Positions 43,139 to 53,814 are shown, numbered from the stretch's first letter. The stretch is DNA of 64,000 nt from Phymatolithon calcareum (GCA_977006965.1 OZ345377.1:620001-684000); one strand, 5' to 3'. The notes: a model not told the origin generated them from the letters alone. Numbers and translations are program-made.

Positions 43139-43191
43139 TGCGTGCCGGAAGCCGGATAACAATTATTGTTATCCGGCTTCCGGCACGCATG
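43137..43191. repeat. Perfect inverted repeat, 27-bp arms, 1-nt loop
   Basis: Arms 43137-43163 and 43165-43191 around a single T. It has a different sequence and higher GC than its immediate neighbour. Together they form two cruciforms side by side. Confidence 0.97.
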
Positions 43192-43898
43192 TGTGTCTCC
43201 TTATTGTTTTCAAGCGTGCGAGAAAACGCGAGCTTCTCTCACGTCAGTGGACGTGAACGTGGACTGATCAAAATTGCAAAATTCACCTGGAATTGAAAGA
43301 CTTTCCTTGTCCTAGCGCGTACATGGAAACAGAGTTTTATTGGCCAGACGAAAATCCGAACCCGATCAACTTTCAGAGGGGCCTTCTTGAGAATTCATCA
43401 AAATAGCGGCATAGACCCAGTCAAAAAAGTCCTCAGTACCTGTCATTATTTCGTGGACCGGATACGAGGACGTCGCATAGGTTGAAAGTGGCTGATTCTA
43501 CGTGCAGCTTTGATTTGCAAAAACTTTCGCTTCTGATGTTTTCACGCACTTTTGAGCAAAGACTTGAAACATCACGAAAAGTTTGGTTGAAAAGCAATTC
43601 CAGTTCCGAAAACTAGAAATCGTTATGAGAAAAAAGTCCCACAGATGCACGCAGGAGCCACCATGGACCTTTGCCGCGTCCTCATTACTAGTCAAAATAT
43701 TTGGGATTGCAACAGCAGACTTTTCCAGACTGGTAGTGGGGACGCAAAAATCGAATTCTCAAGAAGGTCCCTCTTTCAACTTGTTAAACTCGGAGCAGGT
43801 TTAACAAGTTAGAAGCTTAATCTCGATTATTTATTTGAAAATTTGTTAATTTTCTCACACTAAATTTTTCCGCGGAGAGAACAACAATAATATTAAAG
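43192..43898. other. Non-coding stretch between palindromes and repeat D
   Basis: No gene or repeat recognised. Confidence 0.5.
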
Positions 43899-43916
43899 AT
43901 GCGGGTGTAAGTCCTT

Positions 43917-44510
43917 AAGGACCTAAACCCCCATCTTAGATTTTTAATTTTATTTTTTATGAGCTTGGGAGTCCGAGAAGCTCATTGGACACTTTCTGCT
44001 GTGCCAGTACATAATTGGCTAAGCGAAAAAGTTTTGCCTCGCGCTGTGGAAAAACGTTTTCTAGAAATTCTCCGTAGAGGAAAATTGGGATAGCTCCTTA
44101 AACGCGCAGTTTAAGACCACTTTCTGATCCGTTCTTCAAATTTCGAAAACTTTTCTAGAAAGACAAGAAAGTAGGCTGTACAAAAATCAAAAAACATCGA
44201 AGAAAAGGGATGAAATAAGGAGTGTAGAGCTCTTTTCGTAATTCTGATCTTGAAAAAGAATCGCCTACAAAGATGGATAATTATCTCCAAAGCGACTGCT
44301 TGAATTTCTTATTGCCTAGGTCAAAAGTTCGAATGGTTGTAGACTACCATAGGAATACCGCAAATTTGGTAAAATCCAAGGTCTAGGTGGCAAAAAAGTT
44401 CGCGCCGCGAGACCAAAAGTTCTTTTTAAATATAGTAAAATTTTCATCCAGTTTATTAGCATTGTTTCGGCCAGTGAGAGCGCTTCAAAGATGGTGGTGT
44501 AGGTCCTGGA
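43917..44510 (+). mobile_element. Repeat D, copy 2: ~0.6-kb element with terminal inverted repeats
   Basis: The left end reads AAGGACCTAAACCCCCATCTTA. The right end (about 44488-44510) reads AAAGATGGTGGTGTAGGTCCTGG, its inverted counterpart with a few mismatches. The left end is also part of a local imperfect hairpin (43899-43940, centre CCTTAAGG). No coding capacity. Copy 1 lies inverted at 700-1280. Best explained as a non-autonomous DNA transposon (MITE-like). A clear target duplication was not seen. Confidence 0.65.
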
Positions 44511-44651
44511 GTTGAATTTTCTGACCAATATGAGAGGGTGAAGAGGATAAAAACAAATTGATTCCCACTTAATTTTTGCTTGGTGGGAAGGACGAAACCC
44601 GTTGGATTTTCGACAAATTTAAGGGCGTTGACAGAAAATGACAATCAGCAA

Positions 44652-46359
44652 CACCAAATCGTCTGATTAGTCTCACCGAGACTATTTACGAAGGCCAAAT
44701 TTTTGACGGCATTCTCTGAATAGTTTAGTTTAGACTATTGACGAACCTAGACTATATAGAGATTACCAAAAGCAAATCTTGCCGAAGGGAATAATTTTTT
44801 CGTTGTTTTTTGCTATGTGATGTCATTTATCTTGCTGTATTCATGCAAACGTGGCGCTTTCTGGGTTGCCCATAACGGACAATGCGTTGCGCACCGCATA
44901 CGAAAAGATGTAAGGAAAACTGAAGAAATACGTCATAATTAACACAAATACAAAAATGGTTAACGAGAAAAACATGGCTATAATTTGAATACAGGCCTTT
45001 TAACCATTATGGAACCTTGCTAAGGAAGGCTTTTAATAAAATACAGAAGTGTAATGATAAGCAGTTACTTTGAAGCAGCCTTAAAACGTGGTACATTGTT
45101 CAGATTGAAGTGTTTTGGTGCTAAATCAATCATGACAGGAGAGGATGTTCTGTTCCGGAAGCGGAAACTTCAGCATGTGGTCGACAAAAGAACCTAGGGC
45201 AAAGTCATAAGCGCCTTAAAGACAGAGTATATTGAAAATCTGTCGCGTATCATCTAGGGCAAGTCAAAAAAGATTTTGAGAGTGGTGCTCTGGACGAGGA
45301 ACTTATCGAAAATATTGATGAGACACATTTCGTTATCAATATGGACAATGGCCGCACACTTGGCTTTGCTGGCGACGACAATGTTAAATATGCGGATGTC
45401 GTAAGTGGTGGCGAGGGGATAACAATGATTGTGCGACTTACTGGAGGAAAACGAGCTCAAATTGAAACTCCTTTCCTCATTTTTATCAACAAAAGTCGAA
45501 ACTATCCTCTACGAAACCTTCCAGATGATGTCCCGGGGGTGTGGTATAGAACATCCCCCAAAGGTTTTATTGACGGTCATACGTTTGTTGAATACTTTAA
45601 GGAGAAACGGGCCCACTATCGCACACCTGGGGATAATCGGCCTCGAACAATTTTCTTAGATAACTGCTCAGGACACAACACCTCAGCGGGGCTCACAGAA
45701 GCCCTCTCCCGCCTTCGTGTGAGCCTAAAATATTTTCCTGCCAATGCCACGGACCTCGTTCAGCCTGCGGACAGCTTTATTATACCCAAGATTAAGCAGG
45801 CGTGGTCATCGTCATGGAACCAGAAGAAAATTGAGATGATTCAGGCGAGCAAGTGTCAGGACAAAGTCCGCTCTGATGGGTCGTGGTCCGGCAAGCTTCC
45901 CAACCCTCGAAAGAAATATTTTTAAAGCTTGCTGCAGAATCAGTGAGAGATGTGAATGCTCAGCGAGATGAAAAAAGTATCTATTTTGCGAGGAAGGCAA
46001 TGATTGGGTGCGGCCTCGCTAAGGATATAGACGGCCACTGGCGCGTTTCACAGCTATCTAAGGAACTTCAGATGATAGTGCAGAAGTATCCTGAGCACTT
46101 CACAGGCACCCCTGTTCCGGATTCAGCGGGTGCTGCGAGTGAAAGCAGAGATGTTACTTCGGACGATGCAACCAATTGAATTTAGCTTTAGACAATGCTG
46201 ACATGGTGCTCATGCAGTAAACTTGTAACAGTTCTTGCTGAACATAGACTAATTAAGAAACAGTTTGAGGCTCCTCATCGGAAATATATTAATAGTCTAG
46301 CCTAGACTAAATAAAAACCTAGACTATTTAATTACCTAGACTAATCAGACGATTTGGTG
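44652..46359 (+). mobile_element. Pogo/Tc1-like DNA transposon with 22-bp perfect TIRs
   Basis: 44652-44673 and 46338-46359 are exact inverted repeats (outer bases CACCAAATCGTCTG). Weaker inverted similarity continues outwards (GCGTTGACA near 44624 against TGTCAGCGC near 46375). The motif CCTAGACTA recurs just inside the ends (about 44746, 46303, 46316, 46335), probably as transposase-binding sites. The element contains a dead DDE_1 transposase gene. No TA duplication abuts these TIRs. Confidence 0.8.
45122..46179 (+). pseudogene. DDE_1 (pogo-like) transposase, broken
   Basis: The catalytic region is recognisable: first Asp in ENIDETHFVIN, second in FLDNCSGHN, third in the FPANATDLVQPADSF region, as in the DDE_1 superfamily endonuclease domain (Pfam PF03184). 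An in-frame TGA at 45233 interrupts the upstream part, and the expected N-terminal helix-turn-helix DNA-binding region is not recognisable. Near 45905 the frame shifts (in the run AAAGAAATATTTTTAAAG) from the ORF ending at 45925 to one ending at 46179, which carries the C-terminal tail (EIFLKLAAESVRDVNAQRD). The gene lies between 22-bp TIRs and is surely inactive. Its immediate family (pogo versus jerky/Tigger type) is not settled. Confidence 0.8.
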
Positions 46360-47847
46360 AAGTGGAACGTTTTGTCAGCGCTTCGGTTCGTTAGTCTTCA
46401 GAAATGCAACTAATAAATCCTTGAGAAGACTTCTGCAAATACAACCCAAGGAGCAAATGACTCTTTACTCTATAGGTGATGATCATCTATAGAAGAAAGT
46501 GTCATTTTGTACTGTACTTAGGAACATCCAAACTTATACTATGCAAGCGGCGTGTTTGCACGCGAATGCAAAACTAAGTCGTATGTGCACCATGAGCCGA
46601 GATAGCAACTGTGTAAAACGTACTCGTATCCGGCTCTTGTGGGTACAGTAAACCGGCGGGCCGTATTGCGCCCACTCGGACCCAGTACTCTTACGTCTTA
46701 CGTAGATTTGTCATCCCCGCTTACGGTACACATCTCCTTACTGAATTTAGGAAATGAACTGCACGTAATCAGCATCATTGCGTGTCAAAGTGAAATGCTG
46801 CACACAGTATTTAACACACGATCTGCCTAAGAGTGGGCCCAGTTTTAACGCTTCAACCATAGCGCGGGTCTGAAAGTTTTTGGGCTATGATCATGAAAAT
46901 TATACCCCAGAATCAGGAGCACGATTCACACATAGATCCCGAAGCTCACGAACTGAAGGATATGTCCGGGAGAGCTATGGGCTTTGGCGTGAAGCTCGTA
47001 CTCATACTTTTTTGGGGAGTACGACAAAAGACGTCATCGGCGGAGTCAGGCGTGCAGCAATTTTTTCGTTTATAAAACGGCTCTGAAAATTTTTGAGTGC
47101 GAGGGGAAGGTCGCGGGATGTAATTGAAAGGGGATAGAGATGTGAAATATTTGGGGCATGTCCGCTCTGTGCAGCTGACGTGCACGGCGGTCCTCGGTCG
47201 AGGCTCATGGTGAGTCTGGACCACAAGGGGGGAGATTTCTCATTAATAGGACCAAAAGGGGATTGTATGTGTATATGGATCACAGGGGCGGTGGTCCTAT
47301 ATGGAGTCAAGTAGATTACTATATACACGGGTATTGAGTAGCAAGCAGTGGAAGGAACCGAAGTAAGAAGTAAAAGACGTTTGCGTGCACAAAGCTTAAG
47401 GTAGGCAACTCTGCGTCACCGGTCGTAGGTGAGCACTTGCGCCGTTCCGCGGTCGGTCGTAGGCCGGGAATTAGCATTCTGCCTTTTGTGTACTACACGT
47501 TCTCCCGGGAGAACTAAAAACCCTGTTGCTCACAAGAGAGGCTCTACTGCCTCGTCATCCACGGGGCAGTGCCTGCCTGTGCATTAGTTGTGCATCGAGA
47601 CACACTGCAGAGAGTAGGCACGACAATTGTGCAGTAGGCAGCTATTTTACACGTGTGAACATCCCAGGTGCAACTCCAGCTGCAGTTCGTGGGCTGCGCT
47701 GCTGATGAGGACGACACGTAGTTTTCTGTCTTACAGCTATTGCGCCTATGCACTATTCGATGAAAGAGGGTTTTACATTGCGCTTGCAGATCATCGGAAC
47801 GAAATTATGTCCGCACCGTTGCCAGCGTGGTGCTGCCCAATTGTCTT
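46360..47847. other. Non-coding stretch between transposons
   Basis: No supported gene. It holds repeat E copy 2 (46610-46699), a small hairpin near 46469-46493 (TCTATAG...CTATAGA) and a 16-bp palindrome GTTCTCCCGGGAGAAC near 47500-47515. Confidence 0.5.
46610..46699 (+). repeat. Short dispersed repeat E, copy 2
   Basis: Counterpart of 43016-43100, more diverged, without the long palindromes that follow copy 1. Confidence 0.6.
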
Positions 47848-48001
47848 CAGGCCTGCTCTGAATTGAGTTGCAACTCGAATTGATTGCAATTCAAGCAATA
47901 CGTACTTGATTGGGACGCATCAAGGAACTGCAACTCGTATTGAGAGCGAAACTGAACTGCAATTCCGAATTGGGATACGTGCTGCAATTCGGAATTAAGA
48001 T

Positions 48002-48091
48002 ACGTACTGTCGTGTCTATGGAAGATCGGCGTATGCCGCTGCTACTACGTACTGTCCTGTCTATAGAATATCAGCATATGCCACTGCTACA
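48002..48091 (+). repeat. 45-bp direct duplication inside the hAT element
   Basis: Two copies starting ACGTACTGTC at 48002 and 48047, with several substitutions. Confidence 0.85.
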
Positions 48092-50023
48092 TCTATATAT
48101 CGAATCCGGAGCACCGTCCAGAGAGCTATCAATCAGGGCGCTCCCAAGCCCCTGCGACTTCGTCGTCACTTTGATGACACAGCGACCGGACGTCAATCGA
48201 AACGTCAAGCCACGATTCAGAAAAATCGAGTGCCCGAATGTACCATATCATGTCTTTCTCTGTCCGATGAAAGAGAAGTGCCGATCTGGAGGAACGATTT
48301 ATGTCGAGAAGGGAATCGGGTACAGTAACCCATTCAAGCATCTCAAGAAATGCATATCCGACAAAGATGTGAATCACTTGTTGGATGTGCACAACACGCG
48401 ACTTTCTCGAAAGCGTAAACACAGCGCCGCATTCAACACGGACGGATGTTTCGTCGTATCGATGACCGCGCGTGAAAGGGCGATGTTTGCGTATATCGAT
48501 TTGGTTACCACGTTGTCGTTACCTGTATCGTATGTCTCGAGCCCCATCATCTGCACGTTTTCAAAGTTTGATGATGTGTTCTCTGCGACGTACTTTAAAG
48601 AGACGCTGTTCAAACTGACAGAGTTGGTGGAAAAACGCATTGGAGAAGACATAAGGAAGTATCGAGGTGCTATAGTACACGATGCATGCACCTGCAATGG
48701 CACACACTACTTTGGCGTGTTCGGCTCGTACATGACGAAGGTACCGATTATTCGCGATGGGAAAGAAACGGAAGAAGAAAGGTGGGCAATGCCCTTATTG
48801 AGTGCAAGTCCTATGTCCAGAGTTCGCACCGTCGACGAAGAAGATACTGATGGAGAACAAGAAATGGAGGCGAGCAGTTTTGATGCTGTGACACATGTAC
48901 GCCACTTGGAAGACGTGTTCAGCTATTAAGGATGCGATGTTCACGAATGGGTGGTGTGTTCTATCGGTGAGAATTGCAACTTGAATAAGTGCATCGCGCG
49001 TCTTTTGGAGGTTCCTCACGTGGGATGCTTGTCGCACAAGCTGAATCTGGAGGTTAATTACATGGTATCACGTCACCAGGCATTGCACCGCGCGCTGGAT
49101 AAGGTTCACGTGACAATGTCCGACTGCAAGCGACGCCTGACAAATCGCTTCATGCTTCGCAATTTGACGGATTTGAGTCCGGTTATTATGAATGCCACAC
49201 GCTGGTCTGGAAAATACAAGATGCTGCGTCGATTTGTCGAACTCTACGAAACGCTGGTTGAAGTTGTCGAAACTGAAGGATCGACGATAACGATGGATAC
49301 AAGTGAAGGTTTTTTTGCTTCAGGTAACGAAATTTGCAGAAATGCTTGCTGAAGTTAACGTGGTGACAATGGAACTGCAAGAAAGAGGAGCAACACTATC
49401 TGACTGTCGATTTGCAGTCGAAACGTTGATGGAAGTTGTGCGAACGAACCGAAGTTACGTCGAATCATCATTTTACGGGTGCAAACTTGGTACCACTTAT
49501 ATTGCCACGAACTCTAATATTTCGACTGACGTTGCATTCGAGTTGGCAGTTGTGAAGATACAGCGAAATGAGACTTCTTCTCTGACGGTTACGGAAAAGA
49601 ATGCCTGCAAGCAATTGAAGTTGGATGCGGAAAGTACCGAGTCATTCGAAGCGTTCTCTTGCCGAGAAGCTGGAAGAAAAGAAACAAAGCTGCCTCGACA
49701 ATTCCGGGAAGTACATGAAGTGTGTATTTAAACTGGGCTCTGCTGCCGAAGTGGAACGGCTGTGGTCGATAGCTGGGAATATTCTCTCCAACAACAGAAA
49801 GAGCGTGTCTCCGCTCCTATTCGAAAGCTTCCTCTTTCTGAAAGTGAATAGAAACTATTGGGAAGGCCACCTCGATTCGGAAGCGATGAAAGAATCGCGA
49901 AGTGAGAAGGTTCGCAACTCTATGAAAGCGGATGGTACTGCGGCCGACGATGAGTTGTTGTATTGGATTGGTATTGAATTGGTATTGGCTCACAGTAAAA
50001 AATTGGAATTGTTTTGTGTTTGA
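48019..50023 (+). pseudogene. hAT transposase, broken
   Basis: The N-terminal region has a BED-like or related zinc-binding module (VFLCPMKEKCRSGG ... NPFKHLKKCI with CxxxxxxC and H/C spacing). The catalytic core includes GAIVHDACTCNG with the first Asp, and CLSHKLNLEV, the CxxH hallmark of hAT. The C-terminal dimerisation (hATC) region reads AAEVERLWSIAGNILSNNR. The reading frame has an in-frame TAA at 48927-48929, a shift near 49310 at a T run, and another near 49665, so it cannot make a transposase. The exact start is uncertain: ATG 48019 is within the subterminal repeats and a later ATG at about 48171 is possible. Relatives lie at 50.7-52.4 kb. Confidence 0.85.
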
Positions 50024-50035
50024 GCTCGCGGAGAC

Positions 50036-50126
50036 GAATTGGAACTGGGTGAAAGCCTGAGTTGAAGAATTAGAATGGGGTGAAAGCCTGAGTTGAAGAA
50101 TTGGAATGGGGTGAAAGCTTGAGTTT
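50036..50126 (+). repeat. Tandem repeat, 31-bp unit, about 3 copies
   Basis: Units start with GAATT(G/A)GAA at 50036, 50067 and 50098. Subterminal in the hAT element. Confidence 0.9.
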
Positions 50127-50162
50127 AATTGCAATTCAATTCAGAGAAGCCCTGATTGACTT

Positions 50163-50629
50163 CTATCACATCGGCAGTTTGTTGGTTTTTTGTACTGTTT
50201 ATCCATGACGCCAAGACGAATATCACCAATTGTCGAGGCCTTCCCACAGGTTCCAACATCATTTGCAACACAATAAAAGCTCACTTTCGTTCTCTACTCG
50301 TTCTGCACTTTCGAAAGAGCTCAAAAATCTACAAAGCGGGAAAAAACCGAATTCCCGACGTCGGAAATTGACAAATAAAAGTCCAAAAATTGGCCCACTC
50401 TTACGCAAATCGTGCGTTAAACTTGAAACGTCCTTATACAGTCAGAAAATATGCTTCTTTCAGACCTAGCAAAATCGTAAGGTTTGACCTCTGTTATGGA
50501 GATATCTACTTAATTGACTTTCTGCTATGACGCGCACGTTCTGCAAGGGTGTTTGCAAAAGATAGTAAGTACCTAATTATCTAATATCTGCTATTATTCT
50601 TTGAGCGTGGTATCGGAATAATGTTTTAG
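50163..50629. other. Spacer between two hAT elements
   Basis: Nothing recognised. Confidence 0.5.
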
Positions 50630-50751
50630 TTGATAGACAGGGATGGTACCAATTTCACTGTTACGGATTGGTCTTCGCTCGGCAATAGATCAGTTTTACT
50701 GGTCCACTTTCTTGAAGCGATCCTACAAAAAGAGAAACAATATCTGTAGTA

Positions 50752-51117
50752 CTAAGCCTCGAGATCAGCGTGCCCTTCGTCTTCCTGCAACGCTTGATGG
50801 ACTATATCAGATTTCACCTTTTCCATAGCCAATTTGACAGACTGACCGTTCAAATATGCCTGATTCACTTTGAGAAAGATTATGGACTCAAAAACGATAG
50901 GCGTCGTGTCTTTGCGATTGCCAGTCAAAATGTTTTTGGCGATAGACCATAAATGTTCAGCCTCGGCAACAGATTCCACTATAAAATCACATCCCATGTA
51001 CAGCGATTGAACCTCTGGAGATTCCTTGCGTTTCTTAATCAAACGATCTGCCATACTCTGTGGTGCAGTTGATGCACTTTCAGTAGGCGATTCACTGTCT
51101 TCAGCACACAGCAGGCT
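50752..51117 (-). pseudogene. hAT transposase C-terminal fragment (left side of insertion)
   Basis: Encodes a hATC dimerisation region (VESVAEAEHLWSIAKNIL, FESIIFLKVNQAYL) clearly related to the 48-50 kb transposase, ending at a stop at 50752. The upstream part of the gene continues beyond the nested element at 52233. Confidence 0.85.
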
Positions 51118-51125
51118 TTCACAGG
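51118..51125. other. Target-site duplication of nested hAT (left)
   Basis: TTCACAGG, identical to 52225-52232. Confidence 0.95.
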
Positions 51126-51367
51126 CAGGGGTGGTGCGCAATCCATTGCTATTGCAATTAATTGCAATTCGTCGCAATTCGACCCAAATTGGGTTCTGAT
51201 GAAGAATTGCAATTCGAATTGCTGGTAGGTTGTACGAGAGTGTATAGTTCAACAAGTGCAGAGTTGTCGGAAATAAAGATCACTTCAAATGTATCATGCG
51301 TAGTACGTGGTAATTGGTTGTCGGTAGCATCTAATTTTATTATATAACTCGGGCCAGTATAAGCGTT

Positions 51368-51446
51368 CACCGGGGGAGCACTGCACCATTTTGGCCCAAA
51401 TCAACTAAACAACTATCGGGCAAAAATGTTGCCGTGCTCCCCTAGT
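51368..51446. repeat. Imperfect foldback, ~30-bp arms
   Basis: The left arm has GGGGGAGCAC and CATTTTGGCCC. The right arm, inverted, has AGGGGAGCAC and CATTTTTGCCC. Confidence 0.75.
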
Positions 51447-51485
51447 GTTCGGTACGTAAAATTCTACGTACAGTTACAACGTTTC

Positions 51486-51571
51486 TGAATTCAACCATCC
51501 ATGTGATCGTTCTGTTGTAGTGGTCTGCGTAGACCACTACAACAGAACGATCACATGGATGGTTGAATTCA
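51486..51571. repeat. Perfect inverted repeat, 41-bp arms, 4-nt loop
   Basis: Arms 51486-51526 and 51531-51571 are exact complements around GCGT. Entirely inside the nested hAT element. Confidence 0.97.
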
Positions 51572-51725
51572 TTCACCCGTTCAAGTATAACGGTATGGGT
51601 GTCTAGAGTACCGTTTCTGAAAAGACAGATAGGAGAGTCAATATAAAAAGTGAAGTCGTACATTTATCCTTAGCACACTACCAGATCCACTCGACAACAC
51701 CTAATCAAATTTCACTCTTCTAACC

Positions 51726-52037
51726 ATGGTACTATCTATTCCGAAACCGAAGCCGAAACATGTTGTACAGCAGCTAATACAACTCCTTCGCGAACAGCCT
51801 CGAGATATCCATTCACGTCAATCAGGTCGAACACGACGAAATGTGATGTTTTGCGTCTACCTCTGTCCGAAGGGCGATCAATGCACTGAAGGAAGCGAAT
51901 TTTGTTTCGAGAAGGGTACTGGTTTTTCGAATCCGTACAATCACCTGAAGCGTTGCATCGGTGGTGGCCGTGAGGATCATCTTCTGGAAGTGTACTGTGA
52001 AGGAAGCTATGTCAAGCGTTATCAACCAGCGTGTTGA
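51726..52037 (+). pseudogene. hAT transposase N-terminal zinc-module fragment
   Basis: 103 aa from ATG 51726 (ACC-ATG-G context). Contains VYLCPKGDQCTEGS and NPYNHLKRCIGGG, matching the N-terminal zinc module of the 48-50 kb hAT transposase. The rest of the transposase is absent, consistent with an internally deleted element. It could still be expressed as a small DNA-binding protein. Confidence 0.75.
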
Positions 52038-52224
52038 ACAGGCTATCGCAGAAGACGAAAGTTTCGTACACCTAGGAGAAGAGGCATGAATAAACAATTA
52101 ACTTGACTACTGCGGGAAGTATTCAAATTGCAATCCGAATTGCTGACTAACCGTAGTGAGCAATTGAATTGTTTAATTGCACGACGAACAGCAATGTCGA
52201 GCAATGAGATTGGCACCACCCCTG

Positions 52225-52232
52225 TTCACAGG
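52225..52232. other. Target-site duplication of nested hAT (right)
   Basis: TTCACAGG, identical to 51118-51125. Confidence 0.95.
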
Positions 52233-52398
52233 CAGTTTTCTCTTCTTGTGTCATTTCCGAAAACCCTTTGCGTTGTATTTTAACAACTCCGGACTCGAAA
52301 GCGGCATCTTTCACTATATCTACGTCCTGTGCGATGTACTTCTTCCCGAGGCGGCACTGGTACAGAGCAGAGGTAAGTGAATTATTTTCAGTCGCCAA
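52233..52398 (-). pseudogene. hAT transposase middle fragment (right side of insertion)
   Basis: Encodes ALYQCRLGKKYIAQDVDI and FESGVVKIQRKGFSEMTQEE, which align with YGCKLGTTYIATNSNI and FELAVVKIQRNETSSLTVTE of the 48-50 kb hAT. The frame runs straight into the fragment ending at 50752 if the insert and one duplication copy are disregarded. Confidence 0.85.
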
Positions 52399-52578
52399 AG
52401 CATCAAGGAGCTCATCAAGAGCGAAACGGCAGTCGGATAGTGTTACGCAATAACTGCAGTAAGGCGCTGCGTCGCAATAATGACTGCAATAAGGAACTCT
52501 GTTGCAATAGAGCTGTTATTGCAGTTTATTGCGACTTACTGCAATAGCAGTAGAATTGGTGCCACCCCTGTTGATAGA

Positions 52579-53814
52579 TGCGTCCTGCTTGTCTCCTCTG
52601 TCCTCGAGGTCGCTAGATACCGGGAGTTTTATGATGTAGTGATTCACAATTTGCAGTTGTGAAATATACCAATTTAATCACCATAATAGTGAGATGTGCC
52701 CATGGCCACAATCTCGCATCCATGTGATTTGACTGAACATACTATCTAGTTGATCAGCAGGAAGATACCAATCTCTGCTCTCTCTGGATTACAATCGATG
52801 GTAACCGTAGATCACAAATGCAATTTACCTTGCACTGCTACACTTTTGGAATACTCTATCTCCGCGATGTGCATTACGTCATTATCGTAGACACAATATT
52901 TATTCGATTCAGTGGTCATTTCAAGCAATATGTATCATGAGAAATCCAGAGCGCGTCTAAGCGTTACCGTTCGGAGCCGAAAAACGGTTCGGTAAATTAT
53001 GAGCTAAAATATAGGGCGTATATGATATGCCCTTCCCAGCCTGCGCGCCAGAGATCAGCGATGGAATTGGCTTGGACACATACGTCACATGGACGAGCAC
53101 CACACGGTCTGCCAAGTGCTACTCCAGTACGTCAAACCAACCCCGGAATCACTTTTCAGCGACGTGCCCAACCTAAACGTACAAAACAGCTCTACATTTT
53201 GCAAAGGATAGAATAGAATAGAGAAAACTTAGACCCTCGAAGCACTGCTAACCTCACTTCGGGGAATTGCAGATTACAATACAATACAATATGCCCTTCC
53301 CGGGGAACCTTCCAGGCCTGGTGTCCTCGTCAATTGGGCGTGCTCGTCGGCGGCAAGAAGGGGGCTTCAACATACCGAAAAACAATTTAGAAGCCAGGTG
53401 TTGCTTTGACCAGTTCTGTATAGGCAGAAAATGTAATTTTAACAGTGCCTGGTTAGTTGACAGTGGTGAGGGCGTTGTGGTGCGAAGGGGTAGAGAAATA
53501 TTTGTATCAATGGGAGGTGGGGATTTTCGACGGACAATTTGCACATCTCGCAAGCTCTCTCCTTGACCTCAGCACCGTAGATTGCTTTTCGCGAGAACCG
53601 TGGCCGCTTGATCCAACGTCTCAATCACCATGTTTCCAGCTGGCACTGCGGGGGGTGCGAGCAGGCTGAGGGGCTCTAACTTTTGCACCGAGCAAGAAAA
53701 TATATGAATAGTCAAGACAATTAATGGTCAGGCACAAGCTTTTACAGCTGAGTTGGAAAGTGCTCAAACAGTACTATTGTTTTTCACTTTAAAAAACTGG
53801 GAAATAGTATGAAG
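52579..53814. other. Non-coding stretch
   Basis: No supported gene; overlapping ORFs near 53.27-53.57 kb lie on both strands and lack features. Confidence 0.5.

Larger units (their letters stand above)
47848..50154 (+). mobile_element. hAT-family DNA transposon, 2.3 kb, with 8-bp target duplication
   Basis: Left terminus CAGGCCTGCTCTGAATTGAG (47848). The right terminus, read inverted from 50154, is CAGGGCTTCTCTGAATTGAA. Flanks are ATTGTCTT (47840-47847) and ATTGACTT (50155-50162), an 8-bp duplication with one mismatch, which is diagnostic for hAT. Subterminal AATTG-rich repeats occur at both ends, with a 45-bp direct duplication (48002-48046, 48047-48091) and a 31-bp tandem repeat (50036-50126). 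Confidence 0.9.
51126..52224 (+). mobile_element. Nested hAT-family element, 1.1 kb
   Basis: Left terminus CAGGGGTGGTGCGCAATCCA. The right terminus, read inverted, is CAGGGGTGGTGCCAATCTCA. Perfect 8-bp flanking duplication TTCACAGG. It lies within the minus-strand transposase fragment of the outer element. It contains only the N-terminal zinc module of a hAT transposase (51726-52037), an imperfect foldback at about 51368-51446 and an 86-bp perfect hairpin (51486-51571). Confidence 0.93.
50638..52570 (-). mobile_element. hAT-family element (host of a nested insertion)
   Basis: Left terminus CAGGGATGGTACCAATTTCA at 50638. The right terminus, read inverted from 52570, is CAGGGGTGGCACCAATTCTA. 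Perfect 8-bp target duplication TTGATAGA at 50630-50637 and 52571-52578. It carries remnants of a minus-strand hAT transposase and is split by a second element at 51126-52224. Without that insert it is only about 0.8 kb, so it is internally deleted and non-autonomous. Confidence 0.92.
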
